From the NCBI RefSeq assembly GCF_030867145.1, contig NC_134421.1, positions 25,489,979 through 25,553,978 of the forward strand: DNA of 64,000 nucleotides, read 5' to 3'. Origin of the DNA: Opisthocomus hoazin (taxonomy: Eukaryota > Chordata > Aves > Opisthocomiformes > Opisthocomidae). Both the position numbers and the translations under genes were made by a program. Numbering within the stretch: the first letter of the stretch is position 1; each line of letters starts with the position of its first letter. Below are positions 1 through 14,220 of this stretch, in pieces. The notes below the pieces were generated by a model, which was given only the letters and a program-made list of their open reading frames with translations, ran no database searches and had not been told where the DNA came from.

Positions 1-962
1 TAATCCAGCTGGAGATAAGTTCCAAGCAGTGTATCCCAGGGGCTGATACCAAGTCTCATACTCTTTGACTTCATAATTAATGATCTGGATGATGGGACAG
101 AGTGAATCCTCAGCAAGTTTGCTTATGATACAAAACTGGGAGCAGTAACTGATACAACAGAGAGTTGTGCTGCCATTTGGAGGGAACTGGACAGGCTGGA
201 GAATCGGGTTAACAGGAACCTAGTGCAGCTCAACAAAGGGAATTGCAATGTCCAGCACTTGGGGAGGAATAATCTACTTCTGGATGCTGACAGGCTGTAA
301 AGCAGTTTTGAAAAGAAGGCCCTGCTGGTGCTGGTGGGCACCAAATTGACCATGAGCCAGCAATCTACAATTGTGGCAAAGAAGGACAGCAGTCTCTGGA
401 CCTGCACTAGGCAGGGCACTGCCAGCAGATCAAGGGAGGTGATCCTTGCCCTCAGCCCTGATGAGGCTGCATCTGGAGTGCTGGGTCTTGCTCAGGACTC
501 TGAAGCACAAGAGGGGCATGGAAATACTGGAGTGAGTTCTGTGAAGGGCCGTGAAGATGATGAAGGGACTACAGCATCTCTCATATGATGAGAAGCAAAG
601 TAGGGCTGTTTGGCCTATGGAAGAGAAGGGTTATCTTATCAGTGTGTATGAATACCCAATGGGAGCAGTAAAGCAGACAGTCAGGCTCTTTTCGGTGGTG
701 CCTAGTGACAGGACAAAAGACAATGGGCACAAACTGAAACACAGGAAATTCCATCTGAACATAACAAAATACCTTTTTTTGGTGTGGGTGGTCAAATCGC
801 AGACCATGTTGCTGAGAGACATTGTGGAGTCTTCATCTAAGAAAATGGAGACCCAGATGAACAGAGCCCTGGGCAACCTGCTTTTGGGGACCCTGCTTTG
901 ACCAGCACCACTGGATTATGCAATCCCCAGCAATTCATTCCAGCCTCAATGTTTCGGTGATC
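1..962 (+). mobile_element. CR1 LINE, decayed 3' end (runs in from left edge)
   Basis: The strand reads through the C-terminal half of CR1 ORF2 and into the CR1 3' end. Recognisable pieces are the region around the reverse transcriptase Asp-Asp motif near 115-145, here degenerate; a stretch like the CR1 'TMSQQ...AKK' segment near 345-385; 'SREVIL' near 430-450; and '[10 protein letters not shown]...[13 protein letters not shown]' near 688-760. The CR1 terminal sequence is still visible near 885-962, but the octamer tail is gone. Several frameshifts and stops break the frame, so it is a pseudogene. It is clearly more diverged than the CR1 copies at 15.3 and 25.4 kb, so it is an older insertion or another subfamily. 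The 5' side is cut by the window edge. Confidence 0.9.
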
Positions 963-3900
963 CCATATACTATTTCTGATTTGATGCCTCTTCCTATGAA
1001 GAAAATACACATTTTTAAGTGACATAGATGTAGTAGACATTTTAAGAGCTGTATTTGAAAACTCAGAGTTTATACTGTTTAACTGGAGGTTGACCCAATG
1101 CTCAATGCTTTTCCCTTCAAATCAGTAATATAAAATGTGAAATTAATTACAACTCATTTTGCTAACACAGGAAGCAGCAACTTGTTAAATTTTGCAGCAT
1201 TTCAACTAGCTCATTTAGAATTACTTCCAATACAGGTTGAAATAATCTGAGCTGCTTGCTACCTTTCTCCCTAGTGCAATCCCAATTCCAGCTGAAAGTG
1301 CCTTCTCCCTGTTTTTTGTGCTAATACTGGTGCTTCTTTATCCTTTACTAAACTTGTTCAAAATACAAAACTGGAAGAAATCTAATCCAGGAGAAAAAAA
1401 AAAAAATTTATGTCAAGAAACAGAAATAGATGACTTCCACATGAAAGACAAGACTTTCTATTATAATTTGTATTTATAAGGCACTGATTTACAAATCCAG
1501 AGCTGATGTGTTCGATGAATACAGAACATTCTGTCCCAAGGAGTTTGAAGTTTGAAGTACTCTCCAGGATTAGCAGGAATGTAGGGAATAACAACCTTCC
1601 CTCCTTCCCGCCTGCCCCTGCCTATGAAATAACTTGATTCCATTACCTCTTCAGAAATTTACACGCCCCTTAATCCTGTAAATCTGCTAGCCTCTAATAA
1701 CTGACACCACTGACTTCTAGTCAAGCCTTGCTCTCAAAAATGTCCATGGTCCTTGCCTTACTGCTTGCCACTTGATCTGACCCAGTCTTTTAAATTGAAT
1801 TAATAAAACACAGTAAAAGTGTTTTCAAGAGGGTGCACTGTTGTCCTGGTGGTAATTCCAGGCTTTTTCCCTAGATGAAATATTTTACTCACTTGTAGAT
1901 TGGGTAATCTATCTTCACATAAATTAGATGTATGTCTAGATAAACAGAATACCAGTCTTACTATCTCCTAAAGTATTTTTTTTGAGAGATAAATTTTAAA
2001 GGACAATAAAGCATCAGTTCTCGTGATCCATTTGAAATTTTGACACTGTAGAGAATTATTTGTCAGAAGGAAAGGGGAGAATGCTGTTACTGCTTTTTGC
2101 ATGGAGTGACTCTTGCTGTGTGAAACATCATTTACAATTCCAGAGATAAATCAACCTGAATATGCTCTTGCAGACAGCCTTTGCTTTCAAACAGTATACT
2201 ACTAGGCTATTTTAGCAATGAGATATCCCCTCTGATGTGTTGCATGCTTTCACATAATTCATACTGTTTAGATATTAGAACGAAGTATATAATAATTATG
2301 AAATAATGAATACATTATTTTTAATATTTTTTCACAATATTAAAAGGGGTTACATACATAAGGATTATATACATATCATTAATTTTTAAATCATTTTTTC
2401 ATTCAATACAGTTTTTAAAAAAGTATTTATTTTTCTGTTTTATTTTGTGAGACTCGAACAAGATACAGAAAGGCAGTTAATTAAAATTGAAACTATTTCA
2501 CTTTGGCAATGAAAGTAAACCTAGTATTGAAGGCCAGTCTCTCTCCTCAGTGTATACTGTAGATAGATTTTGAAATCTGTGAGATCCATAGTAAATCAGT
2601 ATTATCCTGTTAGTGCTTTGTTCCTATATGATTGGATATTACGACTTGTGCCAAGGCCTTTTTTATTTAATGAGAAAATGAGAAAATAAAAAAAGAAAAA
2701 TAGATTTTAAAAGTGCTGTATTTGATATTTGAATTTTATTCTCAGTGTTTTCTCCCTGAAATAATTGCGGGTTTTTGTAATAAATGATGCATTTTTCCCT
2801 GATTATCTCTCTTCCCAAAAGTAGTGATCCATCTTCAGGTGACTTTTTATTTCTGATTCTGACTTAACAGAGACTGTGACACAATTACCCAAATCTGAAT
2901 GAGAAAAGATTCAATTCACTTCAAAAAAAAATCAGAAAAACTTCTATATCCTACTGCTTCTGCAATAGGAATTAATTGTTAGTTGTCATAAAGAGTACCT
3001 TAGCAAATTTATGTAGATGTGAAGTTCTAGCCTAAACATTCTTCCAAAACAGAAACAGGTTTGGATTTTGGAGATATAAATAAATATTATCTTTATACTT
3101 CTTGGCTTGTATCCAAACCAAACCTGGGAACGCTGAACCAACAGAAAAGTCTTGGCATTACTGGTGTTATTGTTTGTGTGTGCATGCTTAGAAATGAATA
3201 ATTTGTGCTAAATTTGCTGTATACTATTCAAATAAAATTGATGTTTTCTTGGAAACCTTATGATCTAAATGTAAAATAAGAAAACAATTATTTATAAAAT
3301 CATCAAATCATGTACACTGTGTTATCTAAATTTTGAATAAGAAAACAGTCGTTTATAAACTCATCATATCATGTGTGTTGGGTTTTGTGACTGGGGAGGA
3401 GAATAGAAATATCATGGGATAGAAGATAATACAATCTTATGTAGTGGTTAGGGCACTTGTCTTCTGCCTGTGCATCTTCACATGTAGGCTCTTCCAAGGA
3501 ATCCATCCCCTAGCCATAAAGTCACACTGCTGTCTTGCCTGTCTAATGAAGTATATCAAGTCTAAGAAGCTGGTGTAAAACCAAGATGGACTGTAAGAAT
3601 CTGAATGTATTAGCATTGATAAAGAGATAGATCTGTGTGTTTATGAGGTCTGTTGCAAAGATGTGACTTGTATTCTCAGGCACATGACAGTTTTTAGTGT
3701 CATTTAGTAACTTCACATCATTCAAGTGTTTGATAGATTAAAGGTCTGCTAATTAAATTTTAATAAATCACTGTGCCTCCGGTGATGAAGGTTTTCAGAT
3801 TTCCAGAGGAAAAGAATATAAAATATGCAAATGTATTGCTACATGATATCTACTGTAGCCTCTTTAAATTATATGCTTTCCTTCACAATACACTTTATTT

Positions 3901-6900
3901 TTAAAATTACAGAAGATACCTTTCCATTATATAACTTGTTCATCACATCTAGACAAGAATTAAACATAAACCTATGAAAGAATCTGAAACACTTCAGACT
4001 TATTTAAATGTCTTCTCCTCGGTTAATACGGTAAGGCATACCTATAATACATATATTTATTATATATCAAGGTATTGTAATGGAAGTTCAGAGACACTCT
4101 TAACTGCTGCAGAGTTTCAATTGCATTATAAAATCAAGAAAATTATGAGACCTGTGTTTTCACATTGGAAAGAAAAGATGAGTGCACACATAATTTGGTT
4201 TTTTTTTTTGTAACAGAAGGGAGGTGATAAGGTGGTGGGAAAATGAGCATGACTATACGATAACTGCAGGAATAAATGTTTGAAAAAGCCTTCCATTTCA
4301 AGCAGAAGGGATTTTCCAGGTACATGATATTTTTAAATGAAAGACTTTTAGGTCTGGGTATTTCTTTCTTGTGATCTTTCCAGAGACTCTTTGTTGACCT
4401 ATAGAAGACAATGTGAAGCCTCCTGGTTCTTTCCATCTTTACCGTGAAGTATCACTGACTGATTTAGACTTGAGTGGAAAGTGAATAGGAAGAAACTTTT
4501 TTGTAAAGATAAAGGAGAAAATGCAGTAATCACTTTATAGAAGTGGATTAATTTGCATTTATCTAAATCATTGCATGAAAAGTAAATTGATGCAGAATTT
4601 TAGAGTCAGTATGTGCCCACTGAATTAAAACGTGTTATGAAAATTCTTGCAGTGAGACTCGTTTAAAGATCTCAGTTCAGTGCATTTCTATATGTTCACG
4701 TGATGGAATGTGTTATACATTGCTGTCAGATGTAATGGCACTAACACTGAGCACAGATTATAGCTCTATTGGGTCATGTCTGATAGTACAAGAAAGAAAA
4801 TGAGGAGGTGAACTCTGGCCAGTTCTACATGATTGAAATCAAATCAAATAATGCTATTGACTTTACTAGAAAGATTCAAGTCTATGATAGTCCTACAGCT
4901 AGAAAAATAGAATGTTCTTAATGTGAACAAGTCTGAACTGTACAGTACATATTAGGTTCTAGCATTTACCCAGATAGCCAAGTCCTGCAGTAGTTTTAGA
5001 CAGACTGACTAGACTTTTGAATCAACAAAAAACTCCTTCCCTCTGAATCTTTTATAACTAAAAATTACCTGAAAACTAGGTAATTAGTTTTTGATCAACT
5101 GCTTTTAAAAGCAAGGCATAAATTAAGGACTATGTGTATATAAATACATCTGCATGCATGTGAAATATCTTCTATAGTTTCTTGTCAGTCAATGAAGACG
5201 TCTTTTTTGAAACAGTACTTGTTAAGAAAAAGCTATCATCTTTTTGTTAGATTTATGCTAAAATTGCTATAATATTCCAATTAAAAATTGTAAGAGAACA
5301 AGTATTATCTTCAGTAACTTGGAAACACCCTGGTGGAAGCTTTAGTTCTCGCTTGTGTCTGGTTTTCTATTTATGTAAGAATTAAGATATAAGCTCAGAT
5401 AAGGTTATTGCAGACATTGTAGTGATTAGTTGATTTATACAATTTGAGAAATAAAGCAAGAATACACCATTTGAAAGCCAAACCAAGTCTGTGAGTTATA
5501 TCTAAAAGCTCTGGAAAGGGAAAACTGTGTGAGCAAAATGCTTGTTCCTAATATATAATACTGAAGTTTTTCACATTGATATATAACTTGTTTTACATGT
5601 TGCAAGGATTTAGCGCTGTGATGAATGTCTGGGAGAAATATATAGAGGACTGATGAAATTCATTATTGATACGAATCATGCTTAAATTAGGCATTTCAGT
5701 TACTCGATTGTGACGGTGCATTTGTGATGATTCACTTATAAAAAACGTCTGCATAATGTAAAAAAATACCTCATCATATAGTATCATTGTTTTTTAATGT
5801 TTAAAATGTGTTTACTGAGAATATTGCTTATATTGGAATAATGCTATTACTATCTCCTAAATACCACTACTCTGTTTAGACAATTCTGTAACAGAGTATT
5901 TCTTTAAAAGCTTCAACAATTCATATGAAACCTGCGATGTCTTTTTCAGAGACTGAATAAAAGAGCATTGAACAGATAGTCCTCTAGTTTATCTATTGCG
6001 TTCACTAACATTGCCACTGTTTCTGAAAATAATAATGCTTTTTTTCTCCCAATATATCAGAGTCAAATTTTTCTTCTTGTCTTAAAGAGCAATACCATTT
6101 AAAGAAAAATTTCAAGCCTTCCCCCATAAAATGCCATTTCTTATTGTGTTCTTGAGGTCACAAAGAACAATGAAATCAACCCTTCTAGGTTCCCTGACCG
6201 AGGTTTATTATCCTGTAAGTAGGACTAGTGGATAAAATAGGTTTTGCTTATTTGTACAGTACTACTGTACAGCTTTTTGTACATTTTTGTGGATTTATGT
6301 TATTTCTAAATGCTCTTGATGACAGTTTTCATACTGGCAGATGCATAATGATTTACATAGTTCAAAAATATTTTCCCAAGGAAGATGAAAAAAAAGTCGA
6401 TGAGGTAAAATATTGAAAAAGTAATGTTAACTTTTACAAGGAGCTAAGAATATTGAAAAGCAACTGAAGGTTTCATGTGGAGCAACCCATATCATCTTTT
6501 CCTCAAGGAATTTTGCTTTGGAAGAAGAAAGTTATATTCTTGTGGGTTTTTGGGCTATAGCTAAATAGGTCAGTTTTAACTGAGCATCTCATCCTATGGC
6601 TTTGGGCAGAAGTGAGCATGTGCACAGCATACATAATTTCCTGGTAATAGAAATACCTTCTTTTCTGAATTCTGCCATGTATATTTCTGTTCAGAAATGC
6701 CTGCTTTTATCTACAGAAAAGAACATGCTATTAACCAACTCTATTTTCAGGCTTTAGTCTTAATTTAAAAACAGCGTCAGACTGGAATCACCTTTGCAAA
6801 TGATTTTATGCCAGTCCTCTAAGAGTATATTTCATACAATCTCATAAAATTAAGCTGAAAAGAATTAATAATGTACACTAGCAGCATCAATAAAAATGTG

Positions 6901-7199
6901 TAACAGAGACAGAAACCTATATACATGGCAATCATTACTTTAACAAATACATGTTAGAACACAGCGTTCCCTAAACGTATAAAAGTAAATAAATGTTGTG
7001 AGGCAAACAAGTTTATTAAGAAGTTTTAAACTACTGTTCAAGTTGTGCAAGAACAAATTACTGGAGACCTGAAAATCCATTGAGTGGAATGATGCCATCA
7101 TTCTGTGTATACAATATGCCTGTATAACTAATGTGACATCCTATACTGGGATGGTGGTATGCATATATGTGCATGGCACCTTCTTGATTTCTTGACTGG
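963..7199. other. AT-rich sequence without recognisable gene
   Basis: No exon, RNA gene or clear interspersed repeat was recognised on either strand. Open frames are short, as expected by chance. A 61-bp imperfect tandem duplication and a weak tRNA-like A-box motif lie inside and are reported separately. Confidence 0.55.
3263..3384. repeat. Imperfect tandem duplication, period 61 bp, two units
   Basis: Unit 1 (3263-3323) and unit 2 (3324-3384) both begin ATCTAAAT and share, in order, AATAAGAAAACA, TTTATAAA and ATCATG. Scattered substitutions separate the units, so the duplication is old. Confidence 0.8.
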
Positions 7200-7860
7200 A
7201 GACTCTCCTACCACTCCAGTAAAATCCTACTGAGCTCTGATAGGACATCTGGTAGCATACAACTTCATGCTGCCTGAGGTCAGACTCTGAAATTTATAGT
7301 CACAGCTTCAGATGGTGTCCTCTCTGAGAAGACATTCTTTCAGTTCAAAAATCTGAATTCCCTTCTAGTGCTGCATTTCTTACCAGCCTTTATTTCGGTT
7401 TCCTTCTAGTGACATGCTGCACTCAGACTAATGCATTTTTTCAGTAGGATACTCACACCGAGGGCCTGACACATGGGGATTATTGGTCCCCAGAAAGGCC
7501 CAGATTTCCTGTCAATATTCTACAGCTTATGGTAGGTACTGTGGAATAACAGAAAGACGTCCAGGTACACGATGTGGCTACATACATCCATTAGAGATTG
7601 TATCTGTTCTATCTGTCAGAGAACAGACATACAGAACTTGAACATTAACCTTCAGAACCATCTCTAAAAAATCTCATCATCTCCTGTATCCCTTGATCCT
7701 GACATTTGGCATGGTTGTTAAGCCTTACTTTGAGCCTCTAGCAATCTGCATACTTTTTGTACTCACCTAAGAAAGTGGTGTTCTTGTCTTCAGTAATTTC
7801 TGTCAAGAAAGGAGCTTAGATACTTATGCAGGTTTCCAAATTCCATCTAAAACTGAGAGA
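7200..7860 (+). mobile_element. Possible fossil DIRS-like retrotransposon (RNase H and recombinase remnants)
   Basis: Three collinear patches resemble vertebrate DIRS-like elements. Near 7240-7310, GHL.A..FMLP..RL resembles the end of the reverse transcriptase. At 7484-7534, WSPERPRFPVNILQLMV resembles the RNase H pattern W-S-x-E-x4-H-I-N-x-L-E-L. Near 7698-7850, FEPLAICILFVLT followed by a frameshifted VFLV patch resembles the start of the tyrosine recombinase core. The frame is interrupted many times and sequence between the patches is missing. The assignment rests on pattern recall, since no alignment could be run. The element would be very old. Chance resemblance or a different retroelement cannot be excluded. 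Confidence 0.42.
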
Positions 7861-10800
7861 TTTTTTTTCCAAAAAAATTATAATCTACTGTATCTGTATA
7901 TCTATAAGATCTATAATCTAAGGCACATTTATGTGCCTGCACTCTGCAACCCCAATGCAAGGAGCCCCTTTTGTTTTAGGAGTGGTCCTGAAGAGACTCA
8001 AACTCATGGTTTTGATATTTAATATCAATAGTGTAAATTTCTCCGTACAAGGGCTGTTGAACTGCACATTGGGCTGTGTTAGCACTTTTGACAAGACAGT
8101 TGAACTTCTCCATCTCAGGGTATTAGGTATGAAACAAAGTCTTACGTTACTTCAGTGGCGTCTCATCTGCTAAACAGTCAGTTGAAAAAGTCCAACCACA
8201 CTTACAGGGAAAAAAACTATCAAAAAGTTTAACTATACTGCACAAAGGCATTCAGAAATAATACACATTTTGATAAACTTGTCCTCTGTGTATTTTATTT
8301 TTTTTTTTGTTATGAAGGCATTTGAGATCTAGATTCAGCAAATGAGGAATGATGTTGGAGTTACCACTTATAACATCTATATCACTTGAATACAGAAAGA
8401 TTTGTTCAGTATCTATAGGTCTTTAACGTCTATATATTAAAAGAGAAAAATTTCTACCCTTTTTTTGGTTTTCACAGAATCCTTAAAGTATGTGACAGCA
8501 CAGCAGTTCTCTGGCTGAGTCAGATCTGAGAGGGCACATGTATGTTCTGCCCCACATAACTCTATCAAATGCAAGAAAGGAGGTTTACAACTGTAAAAAG
8601 TCTCTAGTCTTGAATGCCTATGTATATATGTACTTACTGTGAGAATGTATGTCTGGGCTATATATTGAATACAGTATAGTGGCTGATTAGCTCTTTTACA
8701 TCTTTATTTCCATTTTGGTCTGTGGTCTGTGTACTCTAGTCCAGAACATTCAAGTATATCCTAGACATTAGTTTTGGACTAAAACAGTTCATGCTTCCTG
8801 TTATAGCTCAAAGGATGGACTATACATTAATCAGTTTGTATTTTTGTCTGAAAAAATGACACAAAATTAAATCTCTTTAGAAGATGAATAAAACAAGAAC
8901 AACTGAAATCTGTCTTCCTGGCAATTAGCAATTACTCATTTTTCTCTGTCTTGTATTTTGAAGGTAGGATGCCTAACAGGATTCACTTCTCATGCGAGAT
9001 ACATTCTTAGACACATTTCAAAACAAAGAGTTTTATTATTTTTGTCATCATTGAGTTCCTTTCTGGCAATGAATTTCTTCTGTTAATGCACCATTCTTTG
9101 TGACAGCTACCCCACTGTAAATCTTTCTACATTTTTCTATTCTGCTTTGATATTTAGCATTTCTTATAGAAGTATTTGTAGAGTAGCAACGTATATATGT
9201 ATCAGTTAGGAAATCAGACATCACCATGATGCGACTGTTTACAAGACTGACAAACTAGATCAGTTTTGAACTGTAAAATAAAGTTCATTCACGAACGATA
9301 CACTCCTTGTAAATGATCAATTCTTTTTACAGATTCAGTTAGTTCTTATTCTCAGCTCAATGCATCATCATTACTATATTTACAAAACAGTTAGCCTTTA
9401 GCATTCATGTTCTGATTTAGGTGTGAGTATACAATACCATGGACCTGAAACTATATAGTTAGCAGTGATGTCTACTATCACTGTTGGCTTTTATCAATTT
9501 AACAAGACAAGTCAGAACAGAAGTGGGCTTTGTCTTTTTTCCTTCTCTGATTTTCCTCATTTATACCTGATGTTTTTTACAGTATTTCCCTCCCCTGCTC
9601 CCTCCTCCCCTCAAAAAGCTGGGGGAGTCTCTTCTGCTCTAAGTACTGCTTTTTTTTTCTTTTTTTTTTTAACCTTCCCAGGCATCCTTGTGGTGCATTT
9701 CGGAAAGCATCCTGTATATTTGCAGCCCCCTGTGCTTATCTTGTCCTCTGGAAACTCTTTGTTTCCTGCATCCTGCTTGCAGCTATTCTCGTCTCTGTAT
9801 ACCCCTTTGGTGAATACATTGTTCACATATGTGAATTTCACATGAAATTTTGTCTGGCCCTGCTCTGCTATCATGGCTTTGCAAAACAGATACATTGTTA
9901 ACTGTTGCATTTTAGTAGGCCTATATTCAGGTTCCAGGCAAGATAATTATATATTTATTAGTATATTTATAATTTGTAAGTGTCGCAAGATTCTGTTTTG
10001 CCTATAGTAGTAAGACTGGCTTTTATAAACAAAGTCTTATTCAGTGCAGTATATTCAGCACATGGTAAACAGTCATCTGCAGGCAGAGGAATGGATTTTA
10101 TGATGGATGCAGATCACTCGATGCATAAAATGGGTTTGTGGTGCCTATATCCAAGTGATTTAGTGATTCAAAAATTTCCACCCTGATCTTGGAGAGATGG
10201 ATATTCAGTTGATCTCCAATTAGAACCAAACATCCTATGCAGTGACCAGACTATGGTGTTTAGTAGTGTACAGTGTTATACAGAAGTGCATCATTGTGAG
10301 AAGTTAGTAGTACAACTTTAGCTCAAGCTTCATCGCATTTCAGATATATTGTGAGGAGGCACTCAAGATCATAGAGAGGCCCAGTGTTTTTGCTCACAAA
10401 AGCAGTGTCTAGAAAGTGCAGTACTTGGTACAGGGAAATCTTTCCAAGCATATGCGTTTTATTCAGTGTGTGATACAATGTAAAAAGCAAAGCAGAACTT
10501 GGGGTGGGGACCAGAAAACCAAACATTTTTCTCCATGCTTAATACTTCACCTAAAAGGTGAGACTTGGCTATACGTTTGACTTCTGGGCACTTGATTCTT
10601 CTTTTCTTGCTTATGCAGCAGTCCTACTTCCGCAAGAATTGTGGATGGTGCTTCTAGCTCTGGCTGTGCTATAATCTAGAGAAGACACTTACTTGGGAAG
10701 AGGATAAGGTAAGCGGAATTCCTCTTGGATTTAGGAAGGAAATGATCCCTGAATATTCACTTCCTAGATGGGTTCTCTATCTTAGTGGCTGTTGTTATGC

Positions 10801-13800
10801 AAGTGTGGAAACTGTGGCCAGCAGCATTTTAGAAAGAGTGATAGCTACCCAGTTATATATCTGTCCACAGTGGAGGACCTAGTGCTCTGAAATCAGAGTA
10901 GATGTGCTTGATAGCAACCTTTTATCAGGTGTCTAAATTCAGAATGGAAAACTTCCTCCTCCATCAATATGTCTGACTGGCAAACTCAAGGAGGCTCAGT
11001 GCTTAAAATTCAGGGACACTCTTTGGAGACATATAGCTTTCACTAGAGACAGTAATGGTTGTGCTCATAAGGGAGGTGCCTGAACTACCCATCCAAACCT
11101 AAGGAGCGTGAGCAGACTAGATGGCTTGGTTCTGAACGTGTGCCTCTGTGACACAGTGAGAACATTTGGCAATGAATTCTATTTGTTTAGCAGTTCAATG
11201 CATAGTTCCTCCCAATGTAGCCAAATACCAGAAAGTGCAGTACTCCAAACTAGACTCTCTTCTGCATTCTCAGTATCCCTCATCTTTGCTAATATTAGGT
11301 CTTAACGCCAGGTCCTTTCAATCAGAGGATAAAACCACTTAGGTTAGCTTGCTCTTGTCTGCAAGTGGTCACAGACCCTCCTTGTGCCCACCTTCCACAC
11401 CCAGCCAAAGCATTTGTTCAAGAATAACCCATAAGCTTTTCCTGAGCACCTCATTTAAATATTTATTGTAGTGGTACTCAGTATTTACATAGCTATTCTA
11501 TGCATTATACAGCATTTCAGTAAGAATGACCGGTGGGGTCAGCATTTCTTGACAGTTGATGACTATCCAGAGGAGTTTGCCCCTAAAGCGAGGTAGTCAT
11601 TAACAGTGAGAAAATATTAATCCCAGATGCCGTTATTTATAAACCATGCAAAATTAACAATACAGAAAGAACCATTTTCCTACATCTGCTGCAGCTCATG
11701 CTCTCTATGTGATGCTGCTTAAGTAATTTTCTGGTAGTTAATAACTGATACTGTAACAATAGGAAATCATGGCTTCATTTTTAACATCCCATTACCCTTA
11801 TAATAAACTTTGAAGTTCATCTTCCTTCCCCCTTTGTTCCTTTAACAAAATCTTTGTCAGTTACTGATTGAAAAGCCCAAATAATTGTCATTTTAGGTGC
11901 CGTCTTAACATTGTATCTTTAGTTTCTTTGTTAAAGTTAAGATGGGTGAATAGGCAAGATTTGTTTTTCCTTTTCTTTTCTAAAATCTTGCTTAAAAAAA
12001 AGAAAGATACCGGTTTCCATGTAGCATATCTTAGTTCAATTCCGTATCACACAACTCTAGCTCCAATTCAGTCTGTGTAAAATGTCTTGCTTAGATATCT
12101 TTGGTATCACTTATGTGCCAATGTGGTGGGTTTTTTTCTTTTTCTGAAATTTTTTGTAATTCAGTGCTTAATTAGTGTACTTTTCTTTCAGTGATTCCTT
12201 CAGGATGAATTTCATCTTACATATTGGAGGGTACTAAATTAAAATGTAGTTTAGCTGTGTGGGTACTTGTGTTCTTTAATCTGTTTCTTTTTCCAATAGA
12301 AATATTTTGCATATTTCAGATTTCATTACAGCGTGTGTTTTAAATTTCTCATACTAAGCAGATGCACTCTGAATTTCATCCTTGACAAAGTTAACTAATC
12401 CTGGACAAAGCCGTTGTACAGATAGATTTAATATATTGTATCACTGAAGCAACAACTTTGCTATTTCAAGTTTTGACATTTCTTGACAGTATTATTAGAA
12501 CTGTATCTAACTGTTAAGTTTGTGTTACATAGAAACTCAGGGATTTACACTTCACAGGCTGATAATAACCATTTTATTTCTTCAGTAATTGATAGAATAT
12601 CTTTATTTGGATATTTTGGTAACTGAAGACACTGTTATTTATTATTCTGAGGAGTGTTTTGAAGATGGAGGTCTGTCAATACAGAACTCTAAATATTCTC
12701 AGTGCATTGTTCAGTTGTTTTTGTAAATTGCCTATAGTCCTGTGTTTAGTATTCCAGTACAAATGTGCAGTAAAACTAGTCCAAATCCATTTCAATGCAC
12801 TGGAGCAGCGAACACACTTCACTGTACCTTTTTTAAATAGATCTGTTCCATTTCATTCCTCCTTATTCAGTGATTTATTTGATGTGTATATTTGCAGGCT
12901 ATTATAGACAAGAAAAAAACTATGGGTAGTTGAAAATAATCCATTGTATAGTGACAGGAAGATGGATTTTTCTCATTGTCAGCATTCTTGCAGTCATGTC
13001 CTTTTATTCTGAAAGAAAATGTGCTTCCCTTTTGATCATCTGAATTGAAATATGTTAACATTCCTCAGAGAAAAATTAAGAAAGTGAGCACTGAAGCACC
13101 CATTACAAAAATAAAATTATTTTTTTTTCTTGTTTGAAGCATTTATATTTGAAAATATCTACTTATCTGAAATAATTTAAACAGTGGAGATTGATTTGAA
13201 TTTTAAACTTGTAGAAAAAGATTATCACAAGTTAACATTAAAAGCATTATATGTGTGCAGGATAAATGGTAATAGGGAGATGCTCTGAGCATGAGATACA
13301 ATGTCCTAACATTGAATGGATTATGACAACAAATAAACGTAAAATTAAATCAAATAGGAAAAAAGAACAAAATGAGATATGATTTAGTGATGACTTGTAG
13401 CCAAGTGATTTCAAAATTTCAGGATTTTGAAAACCTGGGCAAAGGAGCTCAACCATGAGGCTACTTACTTCCTTCTCATTTCATTCATGTAGCACACTTC
13501 TCAAAAAGGGCCAAGAAAATCAGAAATCTGTTATCCTCAGAAATTTCCCAGAGTACCTGCTGAAAGAATATCATGGTCTTTGGTGTATAAACATTATACA
13601 CCATATATCTCTGTAAAGTTGAAGAAAACGTGAAAATCATCTAACGCAGTTAGCAAGGTATAAGAGCCAAAAATTCACTGAGGGAGTACAGAAGAAAAGT
13701 ATCTTAAAGATTAATAGGTTGAAGTTATGGAAACTATTTGAGTGAGTTTTTTAGACTACTCTAAGAAGATATAGAGCACCTATGTTATTGCCTTAATTTA

Positions 13801-13808
13801 TGACAAAC
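7861..13808. other. AT-rich sequence without recognisable gene
   Basis: No recognisable exon, RNA gene or repeat boundary. A pyrimidine-rich patch near 9590-9675 opens both strands by composition and gives chance frames of 99-126 codons. Any further fragments of the element at 7.2 kb are beyond what can be read by eye. Confidence 0.5.
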
Positions 13809-14220
13809 TGTGGATGTTTGCCCCTGGCTGGCAACAAAGTGCTATGTGGTCACTCTATTGCCCCTCCCCCCACTAGAGTGGGGAGGATAGTGGGAAGAAA
13901 AAAGGCAAAACTCATGTGTCAGGATAAGGGCAGTTTAACAGAACAACAAATGAAGCAAACAGTAGCAACAACAATACTGATAAGAAGAATATACAAAACA
14001 AACAATGAAATGAACAGAGCAACTCTCACTGCCCGATGCCCAGTGCGCTCCCGAGCCGTGATTAACTTACCCCCGGCCAGCTGCCCCACTCCGAACTGAG
14101 CATGATGGCACACGTTATGGAATACCCTGTTTTGTTTGGCCAGTTTGGGTCAGCCAGCCAGGCTGTGTCACCTCCTGGCTTCTGGTGAAAATTAACCCTG
14201 TCCTGCCTGAACCCAGGACG
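13809..14220 (-). repeat. 3' LTR of ERVL-A
   Basis: This block aligns along its length with the LTR at 22689-23107. Both share the segment near GGCAACAAAG, the AGGGCAGTTTAACAGAACA segment, and the end GGTGAAAATTAA(C/T)CCTGTCCTGCC. The left boundary (TG at 13809) was set by alignment to the other copy. The right end reads CG where CA is expected, a single change at a CpG-like site. The copies differ at many positions, so they come from separate insertions. Confidence 0.85.

Noticed and set aside
9465..9910. Overlapping 126-codon plus and 99-codon minus frames
   Set aside because: Both pass through a pyrimidine-rich tract that removes stop codons. No homology recognised.
10070..10200. Possible RNase H patch of another DIRS-like fragment (GATGCAGATCACTCGATGC)
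   Set aside because: The resemblance is limited to a few codons with no collinear second motif.
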